NCBI RefSeq assembly: GCF_026340465.1 | Contig: NZ_JAPEPC010000001.1 | Span: 1,801,501 to 1,865,500, forward strand | Length of the DNA stretch: 64,000 nucleotides | Direction: 5' to 3' | Source: Streptomyces sp. NBC_01306 | Lineage (GTDB): Bacteria; Actinomycetota; Actinomycetes; Streptomycetales; Streptomycetaceae | Shown: in pieces, positions 56,469 through 64,000 of the stretch | How the letters are laid out: each line of letters opens with the position of its first letter | Numbering within the stretch: the first letter of the stretch is position 1 | Program-made: the position numbers and the translations under genes | Notes under the pieces: generated by a model | The model's database searches: none | Told to the model about the DNA's origin: nothing | Seen by the model: the letters and a program-made list of their open reading frames with translations, nothing else

Positions 56469-57263
56469 ATGACATCCACCACACGAAGCAACCCCCGCAC
56501 CCCCCGTGGCGTCCGGGGGCGACCCGGGAGGAGAACCCCCATCGACACCGAGTACACCGGCGACACCGAGACCGCCTCCGTCCCCGGTACCGGCACCGGG
56601 GACGTACGCACGCTCGACAGGCGCGAGGGGCCGTACGGCGAGGTCGTACTGCGCGAGCGCGGGGAGCACTTCGAGATCATCGCCAACGGCTGTTTCCTGA
56701 TGGACACGTCGGACGGCCGCTCGGAGCGGCTGCTGATCGACGCGGCCCTGGCTGCGCTGCCGCCCGGCCGCGACCGCCCCTCCGTACTCATCGGCGGACT
56801 CGGCGTCGGATTCTCACTCGCACACGCCGCTGCGGACCCCCGCTGGGGCCGGATCACGGTCGTCGAGCGCGAGCAGGCCGTCATCGACTGGCACCTGGAG
56901 GGCCCGCTCGCCCGGATCTCCGGCGCAGCGCTCGCCGATCCCCGGACTGTGATCCTGCCCACCGATCTGGTCGCACACATGCACGGATCCTCATCGGCAT
57001 ATGACGCTTTGTGCCTGGACATCGACAACGGACCGGGGTGGACGGTCACCGACGACAACGGCGGGCTCTACACCGCCGACGGGCTCGCAGCCTGTATGGA
57101 ACGGCTCAAACCGGGAGGAATCCTGGCCGTCTGGTCGGCTCAGCCATCGGCGACTTTTGAGGAAGCCTTGCGGAATGCCGGATTCATCGGGGTAAGGACC
57201 GAAGAGATCCCAGTTGCCCGGGGCGTTCCCGACGTGGTCCATCTCGGTGTTCGCCCTGCGTAG
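56469..57263 (+). CDS. Spermidine-synthase-like SAM-binding protein
   Basis: 264 residues from ATG 56469, with TAGCCT (56451-56456) as -10 box. A Rossmann methyltransferase-like core: VLIGGLGVGFSLAHAAADP (about 106-124, motif I), ITVVEREQAVIDWHLEG (acidic tip), YDALCLDIDNGPGWTV and LKPGGILAVWSA. The SpeE family transfers aminopropyl groups, but the N-terminal beta-hairpin and catalytic Asp set are not convincing here, so the reaction is unknown. An excellent ribosome site (GGAGGAG at 56529) sits 8 nt before an in-frame ATC at 56544. Confidence 0.75.
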   Translation: MTSTTRSNPRTPRGVRGRPGRRTPIDTEYTGDTETASVPGTGTGDVRTLDRREGPYGEVVLRERGEHFEIIANGCFLMDTSDGRSERLLIDAALAALPPGRDRPSVLIGGLGVGFSLAHAAADPRWGRITVVEREQAVIDWHLEGPLARISGAALADPRTVILPTDLVAHMHGSSSAYDALCLDIDNGPGWTVTDDNGGLYTADGLAACMERLKPGGILAVWSAQPSATFEEALRNAGFIGVRTEEIPVARGVPDVVHLGVRPA

Positions 57264-57286
57264 CCGGGACGGCGTCCGGGCATCTA

Positions 57287-57304
57287 GTCTGCTGACCGGC
57301 AGAC
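57287..57304. terminator. Hairpin after the spermidine-synthase-like gene
   Basis: GTCTGC and GCAGAC pair perfectly around TGACCG, 24 nt after the stop. It could instead be an operator for the response-regulator gene 90 bp downstream. Confidence 0.4.
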
Positions 57305-57395
57305 GAGATCTGGACGCCTTGTCCAAGAGCGCAGCTGGGACACAGCCGCGTACGCAGCAGAACGCAGATCAACAGCGCACTTCCAGGGGCGGGCG

Positions 57396-58133
57396 ATGGA
57401 GCAGACACACACCACCCACAACGGCGTCGCGGCCACCCCGGGCGCCCAGCGCCGGGTGCTGGTCGTCGAGGACGACCCGACAATCGTCGACGCCATCGCC
57501 GCACGGCTGCGGGCCGAGGGTTTTCAGGTGCAGACGGCAACGGACGGGCCGGCCGCGGTGGACGCGGCCCAGGGCTGGCAGCCGGACCTGATGGTCCTCG
57601 ACGTGATGCTGCCCGGCTTCGACGGCCTTGAGGTCTGCCGCCGCGTCCAGGCGCAGCGGCCGGTACCGGTCCTGATGCTGACGGCACGCGACGACGAGAC
57701 CGACATGCTGGTCGGACTCGGTGTCGGCGCCGACGACTACATGACCAAGCCGTTCTCGATGCGCGAGCTGGCGGCGCGCGTCCATGTCCTGCTGCGGCGG
57801 GTGGAGCGGGCGACCATTGCCGCCTCGACACCGCGCAGCGGCATCCTGCGCCTCGGCGAGCTGGAGATCGACCACGCGCAGCGGCGGGTGCGGGTGCGCA
57901 ACGAGGACGTGCATCTGACGCCCACCGAGTTCGATCTGCTGGTCTGCCTGGCGAACACCCCGCGTGCCGTCCTCTCGCGCGAGCAGCTGCTCGCCGAGGT
58001 CTGGGACTGGGCCGACGCGTCCGGCACCCGGACCGTGGACAGCCACATCAAGGCACTCCGCAGGAAGATCGGCGCGGAGCGCATCCGTACGGTGCACGGT
58101 GTCGGGTACGCGCTGGAGACCCCGGCACCATGA
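57396..58133 (+). CDS. OmpR/PhoB-family response regulator
   Basis: 245 residues. Receiver domain with LVVEDDPTIVDA (about 22-33), phospho-acceptor in LMVLDVMLPGFDG (about 65-77), LMLTARDDE and YMTKPFS. A C-terminal winged helix follows (LHLTPTEFDLLVCLANTP-type motif, REQLLAEVWDWADASGTRTV, HGVGYALE). It binds direct-repeat DNA as a dimer when phosphorylated. The stop overlaps the kinase gene by 4 bp, so the partner is the next protein. Start ATG 57396; the ribosome site is a weak GGGGCGGGCG. Confidence 0.93.
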   Translation: MEQTHTTHNGVAATPGAQRRVLVVEDDPTIVDAIAARLRAEGFQVQTATDGPAAVDAAQGWQPDLMVLDVMLPGFDGLEVCRRVQAQRPVPVLMLTARDDETDMLVGLGVGADDYMTKPFSMRELAARVHVLLRRVERATIAASTPRSGILRLGELEIDHAQRRVRVRNEDVHLTPTEFDLLVCLANTPRAVLSREQLLAEVWDWADASGTRTVDSHIKALRRKIGAERIRTVHGVGYALETPAP

Positions 58134-59308
58134 CCCGTCCGCGGTGCCGGCGGACCTGGAGCGGTGTCCGGCCCCGGGACCTGGGGCGGGAGCTGGGCCG
58201 GGATCTGAGCCGGCTGCTGACCCGGCCCCGGCCGTGGAACCGGCAGCGCCCCTTCCCGGTCTCGATCAAGGCCAAGCTGGGCACGCTCGTGGTGGTGTCG
58301 GTCTTCATCACCACGGGGCTGCTCCTGGTGGCGCTGCGCACCAAGACGGAGCTGCGGTTCATCACGGTGTTCTCGGTGATCGCCTCGATGCTGATCACCC
58401 AGTTCGTGGCGCACAGCCTGACCTCGCCGCTAGACGAGATGAACACCGTCGCCCGGTCGATCTCGCACGGTGACTACACCCGGCGGGTCAGCGGCGCCGA
58501 CCGCAGGGACGAGCTGGGCGACCTGGCCACGACCATCAACCGGATGGCCGAGGACCTGGAGGCGGTGGACCGGCACCGCAAGGAGCTGGTCGCGAACGTC
58601 TCCCATGAGCTGCGGACCCCGATCGCGGCCCTGCGGGCGGTGCTGGAGAACGTCGTGGACGGGGTGTCGGCCGCCGACCCCGAGACGATGCGCACCGCGC
58701 TCAAGCAGACCGAGCGGCTGGGCCGGCTGGTCGAGACGCTGCTCGACCTCTCCCGCCTCGACAACGGGGTGGTGCCGCTCAAGGCGGCCCGTTTCGAGGT
58801 GTGGCCGTACCTCTCGGGCGTGCTGAAGGAGGCGAATCTCGCAGCCGCTCAGCGCGCGGGCGCCTCGGGCTCCGGCGGCCAGCACACCCGGACGGACGTC
58901 CATCTCCATCTGGATGTCTCGCCGCCCGAGCTGACGGCGCACGCGGACGCCGAGCGGCTCCACCAGGTGGTCGCGAACCTGATCGACAACGCGGTCAAGC
59001 ACTCCCCGCCGCACGGCCGGGTCACCGTGCAGGCCCGGCGCGGGCAGCAGCCGGAGTCGCTGGACCTGGAGGTCACGGACGAGGGCCCGGGGATCCCCGA
59101 GTCCGAGCGGCACCGGGTCTTCGAGCGCTTCAACCGGGGCCGCGCCCCGTCCCCGCACGGTCCGGGCAGCGACGGCGGCACCGGGCTCGGTCTGGCCATC
59201 GCCCGCTGGGCGGTCGATCTGCACGGCGGGCGGATCGGGGTGGCCGAATCGTCCCGTGGCTGCCGGATACGCGTCACTCTTCCGGGCGTATCCAAAACAC
59301 CAAGTTGA
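58130..59308 (+). CDS. Sensor histidine kinase of the OmpR-type pair
   Basis: 392 residues, ATG overlapping the regulator stop. Two close membrane helices (LGTLVVVSVFITTGLLLVAL, FITVFSVIASMLITQFVAHS; about 50-100) leave almost no extracytoplasmic loop, so it probably senses within the membrane. Then HAMP (ARSISHGDYTRRVSGADRRD), H box VANVSHELRTPIAALRAVL (about 155-173), N box NLIDNAVKHSPPHG, G1 VTDEGPGIPE and G2 GGTGLGLAIARWAVD. It phosphorylates the adjacent regulator. The stimulus is unknown. Confidence 0.93.
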   Translation: MTRPRCRRTWSGVRPRDLGRELGRDLSRLLTRPRPWNRQRPFPVSIKAKLGTLVVVSVFITTGLLLVALRTKTELRFITVFSVIASMLITQFVAHSLTSPLDEMNTVARSISHGDYTRRVSGADRRDELGDLATTINRMAEDLEAVDRHRKELVANVSHELRTPIAALRAVLENVVDGVSAADPETMRTALKQTERLGRLVETLLDLSRLDNGVVPLKAARFEVWPYLSGVLKEANLAAAQRAGASGSGGQHTRTDVHLHLDVSPPELTAHADAERLHQVVANLIDNAVKHSPPHGRVTVQARRGQQPESLDLEVTDEGPGIPESERHRVFERFNRGRAPSPHGPGSDGGTGLGLAIARWAVDLHGGRIGVAESSRGCRIRVTLPGVSKTPS

Positions 59309-59577
59309 CGTAAAGTCTCCAGCGGAAGCCCGCGTTCCGTACCGAACACGCGGGTAAGCGCGTCAGAGGGTGCCGGCCAAGGGGCGGCAGCCGTGATGCG
59401 CCATACCCGCATAGCGCGGAACCACGCTTGTTTCCCGCCATTTCAAGCCCCGAAACCAGCTTTCGAGTGTGACTTACACGACGTTGGACCGCCCAGCCTG
59501 CGCCTCCAGGCCAGGGAGGCGTAGCCTTTATTTCCGCTGTCCATCACCTTGTGAAGCGGAAGAGGGCGGTTAACGCC

Positions 59578-62500
59578 GTGTCGTCTCAGTCCCCCAGTAA
59601 TTCGAGCATCTCGACCGACCAGGAGGGGCAGGACAAGAGTCCTGCTGACGCTTTTGGTCCCAATGAGTGGCTCGTCGACGAGATCTACCAGCAGTACCTC
59701 CAGGACCCGAATTCGGTTGACCGTGCCTGGTGGGACTTCTTCGCCGACTACAAGCCAGGTTCTGCCGGTGCTCCCACCGCGGGTGCGGACCCGGTGAGCC
59801 CGAATCCTCCCCACCAGTCGGGCGTGAGCGGCCGGACGGCCGCCGCGCAGGGTGGCGCAGCCGCGGGGGCTGCTCCCACCACGGCCGCGCCCGCCACTCC
59901 CAGTGCTCCCCCGGCTGCCGCGCCCGCAGCGCCGCAGGCCCCGGCTCCGGCCGCGCCTGCCGCCGCGAAGCCCGCGGCCGCCGCGAAGCCCGCACCGGCC
60001 GCCAAGGCCGCTGCGAAGGCCGAGCCCGCCGCCGAGCCCGAGGCGCCCGCCGGCCCCGAGCTGGTGACACTGCGCGGCCCGTCCGCCGCGGTCGCGAAGA
60101 ACATGAACGCCTCCCTCGAACTGCCGACGGCCACGTCCGTCCGCGCGGTCCCGGTGAAGCTGCTCTTCGACAACCGCATCGTCATCAACAACCATCTGAA
60201 GCGCGCCAGGGGCGGGAAGGTCTCCTTCACCCACCTCATCGGCTTCGCGATGGTGCAGGCCCTCAAGGCCATGCCGTCGATGAACCACTCCTTCGCGGTG
60301 AAGGACGGCAAGCCGACGCTGGTCAAGCCGGCGCACGTGAACCTCGGCCTCGCCATCGACCTGGTGAAGCCGAACGGCGACCGCCAGCTCGTCGTCGCGG
60401 CCATCAAGAAGGCCGAGACGCTCAACTTCTTCGAGTTCTGGCAGGCGTACGAGGACATCGTCCGCCGCGCCCGCGCGAACAAGCTGACGATGGACGACTT
60501 CACCGGGGTCACCGCGTCGCTCACCAACCCCGGCGGTATCGGCACCGTCCACTCCGTGCCCCGTCTGATGCCCGGCCAGGGCCTCATCATGGGTGTCGGC
60601 GCGATGGACTACCCGGCCGAGTTCCAGGGCACCTCGCAGGACACCCTGAACAAGCTGGGCATCTCGAAGGTCATGACCCTGACCTCGACCTACGACCACC
60701 GGGTCATCCAGGGTGCCGCCTCCGGCGAGTTCCTGCGGATCCTCGCCAACCTGCTGCTCGGCGAGAACGGCTTCTACGACGACCTGTTCGAGGCGCTGCG
60801 CATCCCGTACGAGCCGGTCCGCTGGCTCAAGGACATCGACGTCTCGCACGACAATGACGTCACCAAGGCCGCCCGCGTCTTCGAGCTGATCCACTCCTAC
60901 CGGGTCCGCGGCCATGTCATGGCCGACACCGACCCGCTGGAGTACAAGCAGCGCAAGCACCCCGACCTGGACATCATCGAGCACGGGCTCACCCTCTGGG
61001 ACCTGGAGCGCGAGTTCGCCGTCGGCGGCTTCGCCGGCAAGTCGATGATGAAGCTGCGCGACATCCTGGGCGTGCTGCGCGACTCGTACTGCCGCACCAC
61101 CGGCGTCGAGTTCATGCACATCCAGGATCCCAAGCAGCGCAAGTGGATCCAGGACCGCATCGAGCGCGGCGCGCACGCCAAGCCCGAGCGCGAGGAGCAG
61201 CTGCGCATCCTGCGCCGGCTGAACTCGGCGGAGGCGTTCGAGACCTTCCTGCAGACCAAGTACGTCGGCCAGAAGCGCTTCTCGCTCGAAGGCGGCGAGT
61301 CCGTCATCCCGCTGCTCGACGCGGTCATCGACTCGGCCGCCGAGTCGCGCCTCGACGAGGTCGTCATCGGGATGGCCCACCGCGGCCGTCTCAACGTGCT
61401 GGCCAACATCGTCGGCAAGTCGTACGCGCAGATCTTCCGCGAGTTCGAGGGCAACCTCGACCCGAAGTCGATGCACGGTTCGGGCGACGTGAAGTACCAC
61501 CTCGGCTCCGAGGGCACCTTCACCGGTCTGGACGGCGAGCAGATCAAGGTCTCGCTGGCCGCCAACCCCTCCCACCTGGAGACCGTCGACCCGGTCGTCG
61601 AGGGCATCGCGCGCGCCAAGCAGGACATCATCAACAAGGGCGGCACGGACTTCACCGTGCTGCCGGTGGCGCTGCACGGCGACGCGGCCTTCGCGGGCCA
61701 GGGCGTCGTCGCCGAGACGCTCAACATGTCGCAGCTGCGCGGCTACCGCACCGGCGGCACCGTGCACATCGTGATCAACAACCAGGTCGGCTTCACCGCC
61801 GCTCCGGAGTCGTCGCGCTCGTCGATGTACGCCACCGACGTGGCCCGCATGATCGAGGCGCCGATCTTCCATGTGAACGGCGACGACCCGGAGGCCGTGG
61901 TGCGTGTCGCGCGCCTCGCCTTCGAGTTCCGCCAGGCGTTCAACAAGGACGTCGTCATCGACCTGATCTGCTACCGCCGCCGCGGTCACAACGAGGCCGA
62001 CAACCCCTCGTTCACGCAGCCGCTGATGTACGACCTGATCGACAAGAAGCGCTCGGTGCGCAAGCTCTACACCGAGTCCCTCATCGGTCGCGGCGACATC
62101 ACGCTGGAAGAGGCGGAGCAGGCGCTCCAGGACTTCCAGGGCCAGCTGGAGAAGGTCTTCGCGGAGGTCCGCGAGGCCACAGCGGAGCCCGCCGAGGCCA
62201 CGGTGCCGGTCCCGCAGGCCGAGTTCCCGGTCGCCGTGGACACCTCGATCTCCCAGGAGGTCGTGAAGCGGATCGCCGAGTCGCAGGTCAACATCCCGGA
62301 CCGGATCACCGTGCACCCGCGGCTGCTGCCGCAGGTGCAGCGCCGGGCCGCGATGATCGACGAGGGCACGATCGACTGGGCGATGGGCGAGACCCTCGCC
62401 ATCGGCTCGCTGCTCCTGGAGGGCACCCCGGTCCGCCTCTCCGGCCAGGACTCGCGCCGCGGGACCTTCGGCCAGCGGCACGCGGTGCTCATCGACCGCA

Positions 62501-63420
62501 AGACCGGCGAGGACTTCACCCCGCTGCTCTACCTCTCCGACGACCAGGCGCGTTACAACGTCTACGACTCGCTGCTCAGCGAGTACGCGGTGATGGGCTT
62601 CGAGTACGGCTACTCGCTGGCCCGCCCGGAGTCGCTGGTCATGTGGGAAGCGCAGTTCGGTGACTTCGTCAACGGCGCGCAGACCGTGGTGGACGAGTAC
62701 ATCTCGGCCGCCGAGCAGAAGTGGGGCCAGACGTCCGGCGTCACCCTGCTCCTCCCGCACGGCTACGAGGGCCAGGGACCGGACCACTCGTCCGCCCGCC
62801 CGGAGCGCTTCCTCCAGCTGTGCGCGCAGAACAACATGACGGTCGCCATGCCGACGCTCCCGTCGAACTACTTCCACCTCCTGCGGTGGCAGGTGCACAA
62901 CCCGCACCACAAGCCGCTGGTCGTCTTCACCCCGAAGTCGATGCTCCGCCTCAAGGCGGCCGCGTCGAAGGCGGAGGAGTTCACCACGGGCGGCTTCCGT
63001 CCGGTCATCGGGGACGACAGTGTCGACCCGAGCGCCGTGCGCAAGGTCGTCTTCACGGCCGGCAAGGTCTACTACGACCTGGACGCGGAGCGCACCAAGC
63101 GCGGCGTCACGGACACCGCGATCATCCGTCTTGAGCGCCTGTACCCGCTGCCGGGTGCCGAACTCCAGGCGGAGATCGCCAAGTTCCCGAACGCCGAGAA
63201 GTACCTCTGGGCGCAGGAGGAGCCGGCGAACCAGGGTGCGTGGCCGTTCATCGCGCTCAACCTGATCGACCACCTGGACCTGGCGGTCGGCGCCGACGTC
63301 CCGCACGGTGAGCGCCTGCGCCGCATCTCGCGGCCGCACGGCTCGTCGCCCGCGGTCGGCTCCGCCAAGCGCCACCAGGCCGAGCAGGCCCAGCTGGTCG
63401 CCGAGGTCTTCGAGGCCTAG
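59578..63420 (+). CDS. kgd: Multifunctional 2-oxoglutarate decarboxylase/dehydrogenase E1-E2 (Kgd)
   Basis: 1,280 residues from GTG 59578 with GAGGGCGG upstream; codons before it are not family-like. Order: E1o N-terminal tail ([20 protein letters not shown]), an Ala/Pro linker (about 60-165) with no lipoyl lysine, a dihydrolipoyl succinyltransferase catalytic domain (about 170-400; [16 protein letters not shown] with His), then the TPP-dependent E1 (about 430-1280; [39 protein letters not shown]). This actinobacterial fusion makes succinyl-CoA with E2p/E3, or succinate semialdehyde, in the TCA cycle. The FHA regulator OdhI/GarA is not in the window. Confidence 0.95.
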   Translation: MSSQSPSNSSISTDQEGQDKSPADAFGPNEWLVDEIYQQYLQDPNSVDRAWWDFFADYKPGSAGAPTAGADPVSPNPPHQSGVSGRTAAAQGGAAAGAAPTTAAPATPSAPPAAAPAAPQAPAPAAPAAAKPAAAAKPAPAAKAAAKAEPAAEPEAPAGPELVTLRGPSAAVAKNMNASLELPTATSVRAVPVKLLFDNRIVINNHLKRARGGKVSFTHLIGFAMVQALKAMPSMNHSFAVKDGKPTLVKPAHVNLGLAIDLVKPNGDRQLVVAAIKKAETLNFFEFWQAYEDIVRRARANKLTMDDFTGVTASLTNPGGIGTVHSVPRLMPGQGLIMGVGAMDYPAEFQGTSQDTLNKLGISKVMTLTSTYDHRVIQGAASGEFLRILANLLLGENGFYDDLFEALRIPYEPVRWLKDIDVSHDNDVTKAARVFELIHSYRVRGHVMADTDPLEYKQRKHPDLDIIEHGLTLWDLEREFAVGGFAGKSMMKLRDILGVLRDSYCRTTGVEFMHIQDPKQRKWIQDRIERGAHAKPEREEQLRILRRLNSAEAFETFLQTKYVGQKRFSLEGGESVIPLLDAVIDSAAESRLDEVVIGMAHRGRLNVLANIVGKSYAQIFREFEGNLDPKSMHGSGDVKYHLGSEGTFTGLDGEQIKVSLAANPSHLETVDPVVEGIARAKQDIINKGGTDFTVLPVALHGDAAFAGQGVVAETLNMSQLRGYRTGGTVHIVINNQVGFTAAPESSRSSMYATDVARMIEAPIFHVNGDDPEAVVRVARLAFEFRQAFNKDVVIDLICYRRRGHNEADNPSFTQPLMYDLIDKKRSVRKLYTESLIGRGDITLEEAEQALQDFQGQLEKVFAEVREATAEPAEATVPVPQAEFPVAVDTSISQEVVKRIAESQVNIPDRITVHPRLLPQVQRRAAMIDEGTIDWAMGETLAIGSLLLEGTPVRLSGQDSRRGTFGQRHAVLIDRKTGEDFTPLLYLSDDQARYNVYDSLLSEYAVMGFEYGYSLARPESLVMWEAQFGDFVNGAQTVVDEYISAAEQKWGQTSGVTLLLPHGYEGQGPDHSSARPERFLQLCAQNNMTVAMPTLPSNYFHLLRWQVHNPHHKPLVVFTPKSMLRLKAAASKAEEFTTGGFRPVIGDDSVDPSAVRKVVFTAGKVYYDLDAERTKRGVTDTAIIRLERLYPLPGAELQAEIAKFPNAEKYLWAQEEPANQGAWPFIALNLIDHLDLAVGADVPHGERLRRISRPHGSSPAVGSAKRHQAEQAQLVAEVFEA

Positions 63421-63442
63421 GCGGTACCGGCAGGTTCATCCC

Positions 63443-63480
63443 TGGGGCCCGTACGCATCGTGTGATGCGTACGGGCCCCA
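63443..63480. terminator. Very strong bidirectional terminator after kgd
   Basis: 17-bp perfect stem: TGGGGCCCGTACGCATC with GATGCGTACGGGCCCCA around GTGT. A second, outer pair, GCGGTAC (63421-63427) with GTACCGC (63485-63491), extends it. It separates kgd from the convergent TPR gene. Confidence 0.88.
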
Positions 63481-63528
63481 CGGCGTACCGCGGCCGGCTC
63501 ACGACCGGACCGCGGCCGGCCCCGTGGC

Positions 63529-64000
63529 TCAGACGAACTGCGGCTCGAAGTCCCAGTACCGCACCGCGCCGTCCCTGATGCTCCGGGTGTGCTGGTGGTC
63601 GTCCCCGAGCAGTTCGGTGATCCGTGCCAGCGCCTCCGCGTGCAGCCGCCCGGCGAGCGCCGTATCGCCGGCCGCCCGCAGGTCACGGGCGAGCGCGGTC
63701 TGGGCGGTGGTGGTCAGCGGGTGCCCGGGGCCGAGCGACCGCACGGACCGGTCCAGCAGGTCGTGTCCCAGCCGTACGGCGCCTTCGGCGTCTCCCGCCC
63801 GCTGCCGTGCCGTCGCGGTGTTGAAGGCGCAGCCCAGCGTCCACGGGTGGTCCGCGCCCACCGCGTCCGTCATCTGCTCCAGGGTCTGTTCGGCGAGTTC
63901 CAGGGCGCCGTCGTGGTCGCCCGCGTCGCCCTGCAGCAGTGCCAGGTTGGCCCGGGTGCCCACCGCGTACGGGTGCAGCTCGCCGAGTTGCAGCGCGTAC
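63529..64000 (-). CDS. Tetratricopeptide-repeat protein, C-terminal part (runs off window)
   Basis: The C-terminal 156 or so residues of a larger protein; the frame stays open to the window edge (ELHPYAVGTRANLALLQGD), so the GTG at 63963 is probably internal. At least three 42-residue TPR units with the GADHPWTLGCAFNTA and GPGHPLTTTAQTALA pattern of kinesin-light-chain-like repeats are seen. The end RYWDFEPQFV recalls streptomycete TPR proteins of the FxSxx-COOH type (ending in DFEP or DFDP motifs); this link is tentative. The N-terminal part would tell whether an ATPase module is attached. Confidence 0.75.
   Translation of the reverse strand, partial: YALQLGELHPYAVGTRANLALLQGDAGDHDGALELAEQTLEQMTDAVGADHPWTLGCAFNTATARQRAGDAEGAVRLGHDLLDRSVRSLGPGHPLTTTAQTALARDLRAAGDTALAGRLHAEALARITELLGDDHQHTRSIRDGAVRYWDFEPQFV

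Noticed and set aside
59443..63375. A 1,310-codon minus-strand frame opposite kgd
   Set aside because: Shadow of kgd; Arg/Val/Gly/Asp-rich with no motifs.

Overview
The window is high-GC actinobacterial DNA and reads as the chromosome of a Streptomyces species. The evidence is a run of genes with typical streptomycete content and order: rho next to thrB, thrC, hom, lysA and nrtL; ku and a stand-alone LigD-type polymerase; a RodA/FtsW-PBP pair; a conservon (cvnABCD); lon; and the large kgd/sucA gene. Many starts are GTG, and several genes have a -10 box only 6-8 nt before the start codon, which suggests leaderless mRNAs. The species cannot be named from the sequence.

Layout. 1-7053 (minus strand): the start of rho, then the aspartate-family amino acid genes thrB, thrC, hom and lysA, the ArgS-related nrtL and a receiver-only response regulator. 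A tRNA-Arg(CCG) follows at 7204. 7.4-12.5 kb (minus): a hypothetical protein, a DHA2-type MFS exporter, a glycosidase-like barrel protein and a membrane protein. 12.6-17.0 kb: the end-joining genes ku (minus) and a LigD-type polymerase (plus), separated by a TetR/flavin monooxygenase pair that shares a four-copy operator array. 17.1-25.4 kb: a degenerate NERD-like protein, a zinc-ribbon protein, a RodA/PBP2 pair, an amidase and a large membrane PAS-GAF-PP2C-ATPase regulator. 25.6-27.8 kb: two divergent ferritin-like diiron proteins.

28-44.8 kb looks like an accessory region. It holds a secreted ricin-lectin/HINT polymorphic toxin broken by three frameshifts, its likely immunity gene, the remnant of a second toxin tail with its own immunity-like gene, an internally deleted NmrA remnant, a MerR-methyltransferase fusion, a PadR/hydrolase pair, DUF3291, DinB-like and SMI1 proteins, an APH-like kinase, an ISL3 transposase remnant, a dienelactone-hydrolase-like protein without its nucleophile, a PobA-like hydroxylase with a TetR regulator, minisatellites and an NlpC/P60 protein.

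44.9-50.2 kb (minus) is a conservon, cvnA-B-C-D, ending in a styrene-monooxygenase-like flavoprotein. After it come a PP2C-like protein, a MarR regulator, a secreted GH25 lysozyme, lon, a rhomboid-like membrane protein, a spermidine-synthase-like protein, an OmpR/histidine-kinase pair, kgd and, cut by the window edge, a TPR protein.

The core segments supply lysine/threonine synthesis, cell-wall growth, DNA repair, TCA-cycle flux and signalling. The accessory segment carries competition functions (toxins and immunity proteins) in partial decay. Product names rest on recognising motifs by eye; no database search was run.
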